A stretch of 64,000 nucleotides of DNA from Faecalispora anaeroviscerum (GCF_947568225.1 NZ_CANOOQ010000001.1:2852001-2916000); one strand, 5' to 3'. Positions 10,401-19,669 are shown, counted from the first letter of the stretch. Translations and numbers: made by a program. The notes: a model not told the origin generated them from the sequence alone.

Positions 10401-13400
10401 AGCGTGTTTTCAGACACCTTAAAGCTGACGCTGATGCTCAGGTTTCCGGCGAGCATGGTGTAGGCCAGCAGGTTAGGATTCTTCAAGTAACTCATATCAA
10501 CCGATTTCCCGTTGATTTTCCAGCCGGCAACCGCGTAGCCGGCCGCGGGGGACGCGGTAAAGATCACCTGCGTGCCCGCCTGGTATTTTGTGCTCCATTC
10601 CACCGCGTTTGCGGGAGAAAGCAGGTGTACTTCACCTACTGTTTCACCCAACAGCTTTTCAGCGGTGCCGGTTACGGTATAGGTAGTACCGGTTACCGTA
10701 TAAAGTCCGTCCACAAAGGTGAATTTGTAATTGGTCTGCGCTTTTACTTTCTCCGCATTGGTGCTGGCGGTTACCTGTGTGGTGTACAGGCCCGGAAGAA
10801 CGCCCGGCGCAAGAGTCCTGACTGTTCCGCCGGTGTCTAGGCACTGTATGCCAAGACCAAGAGCTGCGACACTGTCGTTTGCCGCGAAAGCCGGACTCGT
10901 TTCGTCAGAACTGTTCACAATGGTTAAATCGGAGACGTTGGGCTGCGCCGCGCTGGTCTGCGGCATTGTTTTGGTCGGCGCGGTGATGGTGACCGGCCTT
11001 CTCGTTACCTCAAACTCGTTGGTCAGCGTATCTGACGTACTGCCATTTTCTCCAATTTTCACTTCCAGCTGGTATTGACCAACGGCGGAGGGAGTGATAG
11101 TCGTCGCTCCCGTTGTCGGGTTTGTTGTCTTCTCTACTGTTATGGGAATCCAAAGAGGTAGGTCGGGGTGGGCAATATAGTAAGAATCGCTGTCCGTGGG
11201 AATGCCTTGACTTGTCAGATATTGAAGCACCGCAGCGCTGTCTTCATTGTAGCTGACGGCTCGGTACACCGTGTAGTCCAGGGTAATGCCGTTTCCCGCG
11301 GTGATGGGGGTTTGCTGTACGGTTCCGCTATTCTCCTCAAATTTGAGGGTTTCAGGAATCAGGCCGTCCCCGTAAATGATGCTGTCGTTTGTTTCCAGCC
11401 AGTAGCCCTTGCTGATTCCGGCCAGATACTGCTTGCTTTCGGAGGTGACAGATTTGAATACAAGGCTTCCGCTGTAATAGGCTGTAATTTGATAGACGCC
11501 CTGTGCCAAAGCTGTCAAGGAATCGCAGGTGGCGATTCCGGCATTATTTACCGCCTCCGTATAGGATTTGGAGTAATTATTTCCGGTAATTTCAAACGTC
11601 ACCGTGCCGGTTGGGATACTGCCGCTGTCGGTAGCGGGGTTGGTCAGTTCCGCTGTCAGCACGGGGCACAAACCGGAGGCATCCTTCGTCACGGTAAGCT
11701 CCATGAGTGCCGTGCGCTTGGAGAAGGTGACCGGTATTGCGGCGGAATAAGCGGAAATCGCATATTCACCCACAATCTGGTTCACACGGCAGCGGTATTC
11801 GCCCGCATCTGCCGAGCCTGCCGATGCAAAGGTAAGTGTTGCGGCGGTTTTTCCGGATTGGTTCGTCCATACGCCGTCAATTTTCTTCTGCCACTGGTAA
11901 ATAGGTGCCTGCGCATGCGCAGCGCTGTTTGCGACGGTGACGGTGACGGAGGCCTCCTTATCCGGGTAGATCAACAGGGAATCATCAGACAGCGTAATCG
12001 TAGGCTGGCCCTCAGATGCTTTCGTGCGCACTTCCAGCACATCACCCAGTACGCTTTGGAACGGTGCCGAGGCGCTGATTGCCTGTATCCGGTACTGATA
12101 TTGGGTGTAGGGGGCCAGATTTTCATCTGTGAAGGAATAGCTGGTCGTATGCCCGTCTGCGGGAATAATTGCCCCTACCGGGTAATCTCCGCTGCCGTCG
12201 GGGAAATCGTAATGCCGGTATATTTGGAATCCGGCAATGGAGAGATCCTGAGAATCCCAGGTTAAGGTAACGCTGGTATCGGTCGTCTTTTCAACATCCA
12301 GATCAAAGTTGGAAGGCAGCTTGGGCGGGGAAGCAACGTCGTTGACCAGATACGTTACTACTGGGAAATTCTGTTTGCCTTCGTAGGTGTACTGAATGAT
12401 TTTCCAGTTGTAGTTGTAACCGTAGCCCTGAGCCTCTGCCGGCATATTGACCACCGTTCCGGAGAAGGATTTTCCGTCCAGGGAGGTGGTGACCTTGCCG
12501 GCGCCGGCCTCGTAACCCGAAGTAATGCCAACCTTCACGTCGCCGACTCCACCGCCCGCTTTTACAGAGATGGAATTGGTCTGGGTTGTGCCCTTGCTGT
12601 GTTCCGAGTCAATTTCAATGGACTGCTTAATATAGCCGCCTTCGCCATAAGCAACGCCCATGTAATCGCCGGAGGGCATGTTGACATTCTTAAGCCCGGC
12701 GGTGGATTTGGGGTAGCTGCCGGGGTCGCCGACCGTGTGGGTCAGAATTGTTCCGCCAATCTGGGGCAGCTCTTCGCTATAATCTGCCGCGATTTCATCA
12801 TAATCGGAAAGAGGAAGGGTTTTCACCACGGCATTATAGGGAAGGTTGACTGTCATGGTTTGTTTGTCATATCCGCCGGAACCGTCATTTTTCGGCACAT
12901 ATGCGTCATATACATAGACATCCATCGGGATGGAATACAGGGCAATCGTATCCTGCCCGCCCATGGTGCCGTATTCCACGATCTGCGTGATGGTGCTGGT
13001 GTCTTCTGTTTCTGTTGTCCAGCCATGGCTGAATTCCGTTTCTGCCTCAACCGAGCCGACCTTAACGCCAAACACGGAAAATTCATGCTCGAAAGAAACA
13101 TAAGCCCCCAAAGAGATGGTGGAGGATTTGGTAGTGCTTTGGGAAGAACTTGAAATGACCCCATAAACGGTTTCGCTGTTTCCAACGTAGCTATCGCCGC
13201 CGTTCAGATGCGCCAAATCTGAAAAATAGGGAGGAGAAGCCAGCACCGCCAAAACCTTGGGGTCTGAATAGGCAAGGTAGTGCTTCCCGCTGTAATGCAG
13301 CTGAATGGTATCATTGTCGGTATCGGGCGCTGCAAAGGCATAGGACAGGGTACTGCCCACAGCAATAGATTTTACCGCAATGCTTTCCGTTTTATTGTTC

Positions 13401-14995
13401 TTTGAGGTGTTCAGTTCCTTCAAAAAGCCTTCGCCGTTCGTATAGGTTGTGTAGGTCTGTGTACCAATTGCGAAAATCCACCAATATATTTTTTTGGTGA
13501 TGGTTGTAGTATAAGGCATGAAATACTGCATGCTCACGATCGTTTCCTTGCCATCGCCGTTAAAGTCTACCGCGGTGGCGCCGTACTCCGCGTAATAGGG
13601 ATAATTGCGGCTGGTTTTGAGCGAGCTGTTTTCATCCATTTCCTTTATAATTGAAAAGCCGTTGCCTCCCTGCTGATAAAGCACGCTGTCCAGATACACA
13701 TATTCTTTTGTCCCCGGGCCGTCCTGTTTTACGCAGGCCAGGTTTACCACACAGGCGGGTGAGCTGCAATAAATACCATCTTCACCCGAAACAAGGTTGC
13801 CCTTATCGTCTTTTTCAATCAGGTCCATGTTGCCCGAGGCGGTACCTATAAAGGCGTTTGTGTCACTGTTGTATTCATACAGGGCGAGAAAACGGGTGTT
13901 CGCATTCCCTGCGTTAATATCCGATTCCAGCTGACCACCAACCACCAGTTCGTCTTTTCCGTCTCCATCGGCGTCGCCAAGCGTCATGGCCGCGCGGACG
14001 ATTTCTGTTTGTGACGCACCGTATTTCAGATCAATGGTGGAATTCTTCTGCAAGGAATCGCCGCTTTTGCTGCCCAGAAGAACAACCGCTTTGCAAGTGG
14101 TTTTGTGGTTTTTACCATAGTAAACACCCCAGGTAATTCCCAGGTCGTCGATTCCGTCACCGGTCATATCTCCCGCTGTTAAGGAAACCATGTTGGAAAC
14201 ATCGTTTCCTTCCCGCAGGGAATAAGTCCACGCAAGCTGCCAGTTGTCGGTGTTCATCCAGTCGCCGTTCCCGACTTCTCCAGCGGTTTTCAGCTGGTAA
14301 ACCTCGATACGTGAATTCCCCTGCTCCGGAACGTAGACCGCAATTTCATCCGTTCCGCTTCCTGTGAAATCGCCTGTGGCAATCTGCATATAGTTCTGAA
14401 GCTGATACGGATATTTTGCAAAATCCTCTTCAAAGGTTTCGTCTGTATAATCCGTTCTTTTATTGCCAATCAGCTTGCTCGAATCCATCAGTGTTTTTGT
14501 GGTTCCGGCTGCACTGCCGTTTTTGGGGTCGGCAAGGTACAGGTAAACACCGCCTCCCTGATTGGCCGCTACAGTAACCATTTGCCCCTTTAGTCCGCTT
14601 CCGGTGAAATTTCCTGCTGCCGCCCGGTAAGCATTATATTTGCCGGCAGCGGCTTGGGTACTGGTTTTTCCACTGGAATAAAAGTCGTTGACCGTTGCGT
14701 TTTGAGCAAGGCCATCTCCATACAGGGTGCGGTCTCTGCCCGCTGTCGCGCTGTCTTTTTCGGTGTAAAGCTCCGCCACCGGGGAAACCGTTGTTGTGTT
14801 CCCTCCGTAAGGATTTTCAGTGGAGCTGCTGTCAAACCCCTTTGGCTGTGCGCTGGTGTCTATGCCCAACGCAGTTAATACATTGGTACTGCTTGCTGCC
14901 GACGCCGCTGCCGCAGCGGGTGTAACTGCCGGCATTGCAGAAACGATGATACAGGCGGCCAGAAAAACAGAAAGCGCCTTTTGCGCTTTTTTCAT
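7478..14995 (-). CDS. giant secreted multidomain protein (FG-GAP, FN3, Ig-like, about nine divergent InlB-type repeats)
   Basis: This 2505-residue protein has a clear signal peptide (KK, hydrophobic stretch, Ala-rich cleavage region, about 1-35). Approximate order: 35-560, FG-GAP/VCBS-like calcium-binding repeats (GDFTGSGTDEIAV, GDMTGDGIDDLGI, GDADGDGKDELVV, VDFNGDGKETIV). 570-880, a Ser/Thr/Gly-rich domain with alternating polar residues and no family I can name. 885-985, fibronectin type III. 1000-1190, two Ig-like domains (AGEYRCRV; GTVTFEITGN). 1195-1430, MBG-like linker domains. 1435-2235, about nine divergent InlB B/Flg_new-like repeats, each with GY..xxW and a TxTVTFK-type end. About 2240, a Gly/Ser linker. 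2260-2400, a ZU5-like or DUF-type beta domain. The end is a Big_2-like domain. There is no LPXTG or SLH anchor, so it is released or non-covalently bound. The start has AAAGGAGG just upstream. An adhesin or cell-surface matrix role is inferred. Confidence 0.88.
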   Translation of the reverse strand: MKKAQKALSVFLAACIIVSAMPAVTPAAAAASAASSTNVLTALGIDTSAQPKGFDSSSTENPYGGNTTTVSPVAELYTEKDSATAGRDRTLYGDGLAQNATVNDFYSSGKTSTQAAAGKYNAYRAAAGNFTGSGLKGQMVTVAANQGGGVYLYLADPKNGSAAGTTKTLMDSSKLIGNKRTDYTDETFEEDFAKYPYQLQNYMQIATGDFTGSGTDEIAVYVPEQGNSRIEVYQLKTAGEVGNGDWMNTDNWQLAWTYSLREGNDVSNMVSLTAGDMTGDGIDDLGITWGVYYGKNHKTTCKAVVLLGSKSGDSLQKNSTIDLKYGASQTEIVRAAMTLGDADGDGKDELVVGGQLESDINAGNANTRFLALYEYNSDTNAFIGTASGNMDLIEKDDKGNLVSGEDGIYCSSPACVVNLACVKQDGPGTKEYVYLDSVLYQQGGNGFSIIKEMDENSSLKTSRNYPYYAEYGATAVDFNGDGKETIVSMQYFMPYTTTITKKIYWWIFAIGTQTYTTYTNGEGFLKELNTSKNNKTESIAVKSIAVGSTLSYAFAAPDTDNDTIQLHYSGKHYLAYSDPKVLAVLASPPYFSDLAHLNGGDSYVGNSETVYGVISSSSQSTTKSSTISLGAYVSFEHEFSVFGVKVGSVEAETEFSHGWTTETEDTSTITQIVEYGTMGGQDTIALYSIPMDVYVYDAYVPKNDGSGGYDKQTMTVNLPYNAVVKTLPLSDYDEIAADYSEELPQIGGTILTHTVGDPGSYPKSTAGLKNVNMPSGDYMGVAYGEGGYIKQSIEIDSEHSKGTTQTNSISVKAGGGVGDVKVGITSGYEAGAGKVTTSLDGKSFSGTVVNMPAEAQGYGYNYNWKIIQYTYEGKQNFPVVTYLVNDVASPPKLPSNFDLDVEKTTDTSVTLTWDSQDLSIAGFQIYRHYDFPDGSGDYPVGAIIPADGHTTSYSFTDENLAPYTQYQYRIQAISASAPFQSVLGDVLEVRTKASEGQPTITLSDDSLLIYPDKEASVTVTVANSAAHAQAPIYQWQKKIDGVWTNQSGKTAATLTFASAGSADAGEYRCRVNQIVGEYAISAYSAAIPVTFSKRTALMELTVTKDASGLCPVLTAELTNPATDSGSIPTGTVTFEITGNNYSKSYTEAVNNAGIATCDSLTALAQGVYQITAYYSGSLVFKSVTSESKQYLAGISKGYWLETNDSIIYGDGLIPETLKFEENSGTVQQTPITAGNGITLDYTVYRAVSYNEDSAAVLQYLTSQGIPTDSDSYYIAHPDLPLWIPITVEKTTNPTTGATTITPSAVGQYQLEVKIGENGSTSDTLTNEFEVTRRPVTITAPTKTMPQTSAAQPNVSDLTIVNSSDETSPAFAANDSVAALGLGIQCLDTGGTVRTLAPGVLPGLYTTQVTASTNAEKVKAQTNYKFTFVDGLYTVTGTTYTVTGTAEKLLGETVGEVHLLSPANAVEWSTKYQAGTQVIFTASPAAGYAVAGWKINGKSVDMSYLKNPNLLAYTMLAGNLSISVSFKVSENTLSFSAEHGTIQCSSALLKSGAIVIQNAEYTFTAVPDTGYHFKEWWLIGDGTSYPAGDTDTNGNHTYTLTMPGTPCHLYAIFERDSYELTLDEHMKASYWADTDHNTSTPNDQVFVSSGGMVPGDTVITVTPAAGYLASPTTSTDPVTGLTSTQYLWSAEPAQANGKIASDGQSYTFTMTQPTKITVPLELQKFTVKWNEEAAGSEENTITISANGKEIDLAKGEAHEFDGGTAIEITAKPAYGVVFDQWKAGAGNKAVYSTNGNVLSCQTLTGDLDITARFKANDSYDVTLKNSLHGTMNATLNGEPADISSGTLKVFKGDKVVLTAVPDDGYMVGKWKQNKTVTQTTAKTWTLNNISANTSVELSFTAMAYYTVHFDAGTNGSIVAVKDESVNLESGDKPGGGSEIVFTATPDTNYMVDHWSVNGKTLKTALGTTYVSQEYTISSLSMDTDVTVTFKPVSLHTVTIDSPANGSISDVYEPDDFKDVRDGAAAVFTVTPNDGYAVKSASVRNTAGSIGFDSVVKNKDGTWTCTVNSVTEDLTVSADIAKLYTITLNSMTGGTATVNTLRAIAGESIELKAVETAGKYRFMGWTAQAETDGVTVTLNDSAEASTTFTMPESNVSITPKFAKIYTMTLKSDNGGTTTASDSHAVAGSLISLSASPSLKYKFTGWTIKADTAGIVVTAADAAAANTTFIMPESNVSVTPDYSYTGGSSGGGGGGSGRSSTVRTVVTPTNPTVLVNNRTGVTADVSGAVLPSGVSSVSLDVSEQPTTEKAALALNRLLGIAPATGAIGTPVLYDIRLLDQNGTPVPSFTGKIKVKVPVPPGMSGNLHVFWYDDSVGTLADMGATSENGFLTFESTHCSYYAVVPVGNALVLDTLSYTLAPNAVYDIGSSVIGTTAQNLKVYSSRNNIATVTKLKNGNYRVTGVSAGVTYIMYDVYDKSGKRLAHASVKITVQPGAKMQGISKKQTALF

Positions 14996-15118
14996 TGAAG
15001 AATACCTCCTTTACTTATTTTTTTATCTGAATAATTCAGATTCTCCCCTCGCAGAGTCATCCGGTTCTTTTTCTGGTGTTTTCTTTTTCTTCGATCCGCT
15101 TTTGAAATTCTGAAATCC
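14996..15118 (-). promoter_or_regulatory. upstream region of the giant gene, with ATCTGAATTATTCAGAT palindrome
   Basis: The SD AAAGGAGG lies just before the start at 14995. Slightly upstream is a short perfect palindrome (about 15023-15039), followed on the minus strand by an A run. It is not terminator-like on that strand. I could not place a confident promoter here; the gene may be transcribed from beyond the DUF2442 gene. Confidence 0.35.
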
Positions 15119-15382
15119 TTACCCGCATGTTTCGTTCTGCGTTTTCTTCCGATTGCTTTGCGCAATATCAAAAATTTCGCCCATATAAATTTCAGTAAAC
15201 TCATTCCACCGAATACTGGTGCCATCTGTTGTGGCGGCTTCAAACAATTTTTTGTCCCGCAGCTGCCAGAAACGCGCGGTTTGTATTTTGGTCTTCATAT
15301 CCAGAATGACGGTGTTTCCATTGTCAAACTTGATCTCCATCAAATAATTTTCCGCAGGTTGAACGCTTACGATACCCGGCAA
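15119..15382 (-). CDS. DUF2442 domain protein
   Basis: This 87-residue protein matches DUF2442: a V.P...Y.L.I.FDNG start (VSVQPAENYLMEIKFDNGN), a short LDMKTK strand, and FWQLRDKKLFEAATTDGTSI-RWNE. I chose the TTG at 15382 because AGGGAGG (15391-15397 on the opposite strand) sits 8 bases upstream and this gives the canonical N-terminus; the frame itself is open to 15454. DUF2442 genes often pair with DUF4160 genes in toxin-antitoxin-like arrangements, but no DUF4160 partner is visible here. The function is unknown. Confidence 0.75.
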   Translation of the reverse strand: MPGIVSVQPAENYLMEIKFDNGNTVILDMKTKIQTARFWQLRDKKLFEAATTDGTSIRWNEFTEIYMGEIFDIAQSNRKKTQNETCG

Positions 15383-15454
15383 GGTGTTTTCCTCCCTTCT
15401 GGTTATTTCAGCTATGAGAAAATCCACTATAAAAATAGTATCTGAGATTGACAA

Positions 15455-15681
15455 AAAATCATATTAGCCATAGAGTAATCTTTTCCAAATAATTACTCTG
15501 TCCTATTTTCCAAATTTGAAAATAGATGGAACAAAACAAAAATCATGGTAGTTTTTTCTACTAATTTTATACATTATTTAAATTTTTTATGTTATGATTA
15601 ATTGTAAAATGAGGATATTGAGGATACTTATTATTTCAGCCGATCTTCCAAAAAACTACTGCAAAAAGTGAGGCGATGAAA
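15455..15681 (+). promoter_or_regulatory. AT-rich divergent intergenic region upstream of LuxR regulator
   Basis: About 225 bases without a gene, strongly AT-rich, between divergent DUF2442 and LuxR genes. It contains an imperfect repeated CAAATAATTACTCT / CCAAATTTGAAAAT-like stretch around 15488-15525 and a possible -10 (TATGTTATGATT) near 15590-15601. I do not claim a specific operator. Confidence 0.3.
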
Positions 15682-18204
15682 ATGCTAACCCCCCCAAAAT
15701 ACAATACGCGAGCCCTGTATTTTACAGACAAACTGCGCGAAAGCATGGGCACTTTTTTGGAGTATCCCTGTACCATGATGGAAGCGCCAATGGGCTATGG
15801 CAAGACCACTGCCGCTAAGGAAGCGCTGCGAAATTTGGATGCGAAGGTTCTGTGGCAGAACGTGTATACCAGCGGCGCCACTGATTTTTGGGCGGGATTC
15901 TGTTCCGTTCTTTCAGAGCTGGATTCTGAACTTGCAGATAACCTCCACCAAATGGAACTGCCGATGGGCAGCGTATGGCAGAGAGAGGTCATCCAATTAC
16001 TTCACACGATAAATAGTGACATCCCTGTCTTTTTGGTCATTGACGATTATCATTTTATCCGCGATAGCAGAGTGGATGAATTCATGTCTTTTTTGGTGCG
16101 TCATTTACCACAGTTTCTGCATGTAATCATTCTTACCCGCATGTCTTTTCTCAACGGAAATTCCGAGCTGAGGCTCAAGGGCTTTGTCAATTACATTGGG
16201 CTGGATGTTCTCGCGTTTACCCCGGATGATATTGCAAAATATTACCGGCTGTGCGGGGTAGTGACCATAGAATCGGAACGGGACATGCTCTTTTCTTACA
16301 GCGAAGGCTGGATCTCCGCATTATATCTGTTTCTGCTGGAATACACATCGCGGGGCAGCTTTGCGCCTACCCGGGATATTCCGACGTTGGTTCATCAAAA
16401 TGTGTACGACCCTTTACGGGATGAATTAAAATCCTTTTTAAATCGCATTTGCCTGTTTGATATGTTCAGTAAGGAGCAGGTGCGGCATATGTGGAAGCAT
16501 GGCAATGCCGAGCGGCTTTTGAACGATTTGCTTGCCTGCAATGCGTTTATAACCTGCGACCGTTTAACGGGAGAATATCATTTGCATAATATTTTCAGCA
16601 TCTGTGTGCGCGAGGAGTTTGATCAGCTGCCACAAATGGAGCAAAGAGAAATTTGGAACTGCGCCGCAGACTGGTATTTTGATCATTCTGAATATGCTTC
16701 TTCAATGGAATTTTATTTTAAGTCCAAAAATTTTGATCAGTTGCTCTTTGCAATTGAAAAGGATAAGGGAAACAGCTTTTCTGCGGAAAACCAAACGGTT
16801 ATGATTCAATACTTTTCAGAATGCCCGGATTCGATACGCTTCCACCATCACCTGGCAATGCTGATTTATTCAAAAAGGCTGTTCGGTTTTCGGCAGCCAG
16901 AGCTTTTTCAAAAAATCTGTGAGGAAACGATAAAGCACATTAGGGAAGACGACAGCCTGAGCGAAGAGGAAAAAAACAATTTAATCGGTGAGTACGAAAT
17001 CATCCGCAGCTTTGCGTGCTACAACGATATTGCCGGTATGTCGGAACACCATCGGAAAGCCTGCTCGCTGATGACAAGAGCGTCCGTCATTTTTGACGCA
17101 GACAGCATGTGGACCTTCAGCTCCTTCTCCGTGCTTTTCATGTTCTATCGCGAAAGCGGAATGCTCACCAAGCATCTACATATCATGAAAGAGGCGCTTC
17201 CGTATTATTACCAGGTAACCGGCGGGCATGGCATGGGTGCCGAATATGTGATGGAAGCGGAAACCTGCTATATGGGCGGTGATATGGAAAACGCCAGAAT
17301 TATCGCGCATACGGCTTTGGTAAATGCGCAAAGCAGAAATCAGTGGAGTGTTGCCCTGTGTGCGGAATTTTTGCAGGTGCGTATCGCGCTGTTCCAGGGA
17401 GATTATTCTTTTGCGGCTACTCTGCTGAGTCAAATGCGCGAAAACCTGATTCGACAAAAGCACTATATCCTGTTACATACAATGGATGTTTGTGAGAGTG
17501 CCATTTATGCGCAGCTCGGGCAAACACAAAATTTTCCCGTCTGGATTTCTCAGGGGAATTTTGCAAATAACAAAATGTTATTTCCCTCTGTTCCCTCACT
17601 GCATATGGTTTACGGACGGATTCTTTTGGAGCAGAAGGAATATTTAAAGCTGATCGGACAATCGGAACTGTTTCTAAGAACCGCAACTATTTTTCCGAAT
17701 CTGCTGACTCAAATCTATCTTTATATTTATCTGGCGGCAGCTTACGAACAGCTGGGGCGCCGAAGTCATGCGGTGGAATCCTTAAACAAAGCGCTCAATA
17801 TTGCTGCCGCCGATGGATTGTATCTGCCTTTTGTAGAAAATGGGAAATACCTGGAGAGCCTCCTTTGGGGCACAAAGCATCAGCAGGCGTCAGAAGAATT
17901 TGATCAGCACGCTGAATTTGTAACGCAATGCCAAAAGCTGTATGTCGCTTATTTCGCCTCAATCAAAGCGATTCGGAAGGAGCATTTTACAGATGCCTTG
18001 GCCTCTCTCACCGAACGAGAGCAGGAGGTTGCGGCATTAGCTGCAAAGGGGCTGTCGAATCCGCAAATCAGCAAACAGCTTTATATCACGGAGCATACGG
18101 TGAAAGCTCATTTGAAAAATGCTTTCGAAAAGCTGGGGATTAAGTCTCGCGTTCAGCTCAATGAGTACCTGTTGTTAAAGAGTTCACAGAATCCGGAGAA
18201 ATGA
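15682..18204 (+). CDS. MalT-like LuxR-family transcriptional regulator (STAND ATPase)
   Basis: This 840-residue large ATP-binding LuxR regulator has an N-terminal AAA/STAND module with Walker A MEAPMGYGKTTAAK (about 35-45) and Walker B-like VFLVIDDYHFI. The middle 500 residues are helical and TPR-like. The C-terminal LuxR helix-turn-helix is LTEREQEVAALAAKGLSNPQ then ISKQLYITEHTVKAHLKNAF. Family members such as MalT bind an inducer and ATP, oligomerise and activate transcription. ATG 15682 is preferred over 15676 because GTGAGG at 15668-15673 is 8 bases away from it. The ligand and targets are unknown. Neighbours include the giant secreted protein and the carbonic anhydrase, both possible targets by position only. 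Confidence 0.88.
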   Translation: MLTPPKYNTRALYFTDKLRESMGTFLEYPCTMMEAPMGYGKTTAAKEALRNLDAKVLWQNVYTSGATDFWAGFCSVLSELDSELADNLHQMELPMGSVWQREVIQLLHTINSDIPVFLVIDDYHFIRDSRVDEFMSFLVRHLPQFLHVIILTRMSFLNGNSELRLKGFVNYIGLDVLAFTPDDIAKYYRLCGVVTIESERDMLFSYSEGWISALYLFLLEYTSRGSFAPTRDIPTLVHQNVYDPLRDELKSFLNRICLFDMFSKEQVRHMWKHGNAERLLNDLLACNAFITCDRLTGEYHLHNIFSICVREEFDQLPQMEQREIWNCAADWYFDHSEYASSMEFYFKSKNFDQLLFAIEKDKGNSFSAENQTVMIQYFSECPDSIRFHHHLAMLIYSKRLFGFRQPELFQKICEETIKHIREDDSLSEEEKNNLIGEYEIIRSFACYNDIAGMSEHHRKACSLMTRASVIFDADSMWTFSSFSVLFMFYRESGMLTKHLHIMKEALPYYYQVTGGHGMGAEYVMEAETCYMGGDMENARIIAHTALVNAQSRNQWSVALCAEFLQVRIALFQGDYSFAATLLSQMRENLIRQKHYILLHTMDVCESAIYAQLGQTQNFPVWISQGNFANNKMLFPSVPSLHMVYGRILLEQKEYLKLIGQSELFLRTATIFPNLLTQIYLYIYLAAAYEQLGRRSHAVESLNKALNIAAADGLYLPFVENGKYLESLLWGTKHQQASEEFDQHAEFVTQCQKLYVAYFASIKAIRKEHFTDALASLTEREQEVAALAAKGLSNPQISKQLYITEHTVKAHLKNAFEKLGIKSRVQLNEYLLLKSSQNPEK

Positions 18205-18256
18205 TGAAACCTTGATTCATATGCGAACGGTGTTAAGTCAGAAAGAAGGATGAGCA

Positions 18257-18799
18257 ATGATTAACGAAATACTGGAATACAATAAAATGTTTATTCAGAA
18301 CAAAGGCTACGAAAAATATATTACCAGTAAATATCCGGATAAAAAAATAGCCATAGTCTCTTGTATGGATACGAGATTAACGGAATTACTGCCCGCAGCG
18401 TTGGGATTAAAAAACGGTGATGCGAAAATCATCAAAAATGCGGGAGGGGTCATTTCCCATCCGTTTGGAAGCGCGATGCGGAGCCTGCTGATTGGAATTT
18501 ATGAGCTGGATGTTCAGGAAATACTGGTAATTGGTCATACGGATTGTGGCGCAAGGTGTACGGATGCTCAAAGAATAATAGAGAAGATGAAGGCACGCGG
18601 AATCACGCAGCACGATATTGATCAGGTAAAGGACGTGGGCATAGATTTTGATTTGTGGCTAGGCGGTTTTATGGATTTAGATCGTTCCATTCAACAATCG
18701 GTAGAACAGATACGCAGGCATCCTCTTGTTCCCAAAGAAATCATGGTATATGGGTTCATTATAGATTCCGTAACGGGTGAGCTGACGAAGGTAATTTAA
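18257..18799 (+). CDS. beta-class carbonic anhydrase
   Basis: This 180-residue protein would interconvert CO2 and bicarbonate. Zinc ligands are visible: Cys in AIVSCMDTRL (with the Asp-Arg dyad), then His and Cys in VIGHTDCGARC. The glycine-rich KNAGGVISHPFGSAMRSLLI block is standard. The length and lack of a signal peptide fit the small cytoplasmic clade common in Firmicutes. AAGGATGAG precedes ATG 18257. It follows the LuxR gene by about 50 bases and could be cotranscribed with it. Confidence 0.92.
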   Translation: MINEILEYNKMFIQNKGYEKYITSKYPDKKIAIVSCMDTRLTELLPAALGLKNGDAKIIKNAGGVISHPFGSAMRSLLIGIYELDVQEILVIGHTDCGARCTDAQRIIEKMKARGITQHDIDQVKDVGIDFDLWLGGFMDLDRSIQQSVEQIRRHPLVPKEIMVYGFIIDSVTGELTKVI

Positions 18800-18874
18800 T
18801 TTAGGCAAATTCTGTTTTGCATTTTATTTTATGAATACAATAAAGCTCTTGGAAATTTGTGAGGAGGCAGACAG

Positions 18875-19669
18875 ATGAAACTTCAGTTTTCGCTTTGGCC
18901 CGGCGGCAAAAACAAATGCCTGACCCTCAGCTATGATGACGGAAGAATACAGGACCGCCGCTTGGTTGAGATCATGAACCGGTATGGAGTCAAGGGGACC
19001 TTCCACCTGAACACAGCGTTTGAAGGAAGGCCCGAATACCTGCCGACAGTGGAGTACAGAGAATTGTACCGGGGGCATGAAATCAGTGTCCACACGCATT
19101 CTCATCCTTCGCTGATTCAAATTCCGCCGGCGCTCCTTCTTTCAGAAATTATGGAGAATAGGCGAATCCTGGAACGGGCAGCAGACGGAATTATTCGCGG
19201 AATGAGCTATCCATACGGCGAGTATAGCGACGAAATCATTCCTGTTCTGCGGAGCTGCGGTATGGAATATTCGCGCACGGTGGAGGAAACGGGAATGTTT
19301 GGCGTGCCAAGTGATTTTATGCGCTGGAATCCAACCTGTCACCATAACCGCCTGGGCCATTTGTGGCAGCGCTTTGTCGACCACCCGGTGGATTTTCGCC
19401 TGCAGTTGTTTTATCTTTGGGGGCATAGCTATGAATTTACCCGCGATGACAACTGGCAGGTGATCGAAGAGTTTTGCCGCGATGCCGGCGGACGTCCCGA
19501 CATTTGGTATACCACAAATATTAAAATTAAAGATTATGTTACAGCGGTGAAAAATCTGAAAATAAGTGCCGATATGACGCGGGTTTCCAATTCCAGCGGG
19601 ATTACGGTATGGTTTCTGGCAGAGAACGATCCTGTCTGTATTGGGCCGGGTGAAACCTTGTCGCTCTAG
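18875..19669 (+). CDS. polysaccharide deacetylase family protein
   Basis: This 264-residue protein has a NodB-like fold: CLTLSYDDGRIQDRRLVEIM (motif 1 with the Asp pair), YGVKGTFHLNT, and HEISVHTHSHPSL (motif 2, metal His pair). GMSYPYGEYSDEIIPVLRSC corresponds to the motif 3 region. The family removes N- or O-acetyl groups from sugars. There is no signal peptide or membrane anchor, which sets it apart from peptidoglycan-active members and suggests a cytoplasmic or small-glycan substrate. GAGGAGG is present upstream. Confidence 0.82.
   Translation: MKLQFSLWPGGKNKCLTLSYDDGRIQDRRLVEIMNRYGVKGTFHLNTAFEGRPEYLPTVEYRELYRGHEISVHTHSHPSLIQIPPALLLSEIMENRRILERAADGIIRGMSYPYGEYSDEIIPVLRSCGMEYSRTVEETGMFGVPSDFMRWNPTCHHNRLGHLWQRFVDHPVDFRLQLFYLWGHSYEFTRDDNWQVIEEFCRDAGGRPDIWYTTNIKIKDYVTAVKNLKISADMTRVSNSSGITVWFLAENDPVCIGPGETLSL

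Noticed and set aside
11168..12265. Plus-strand open frame of 365 codons
   Set aside because: Antisense to FN3/Ig domains of the giant protein; no start signal or homology visible.
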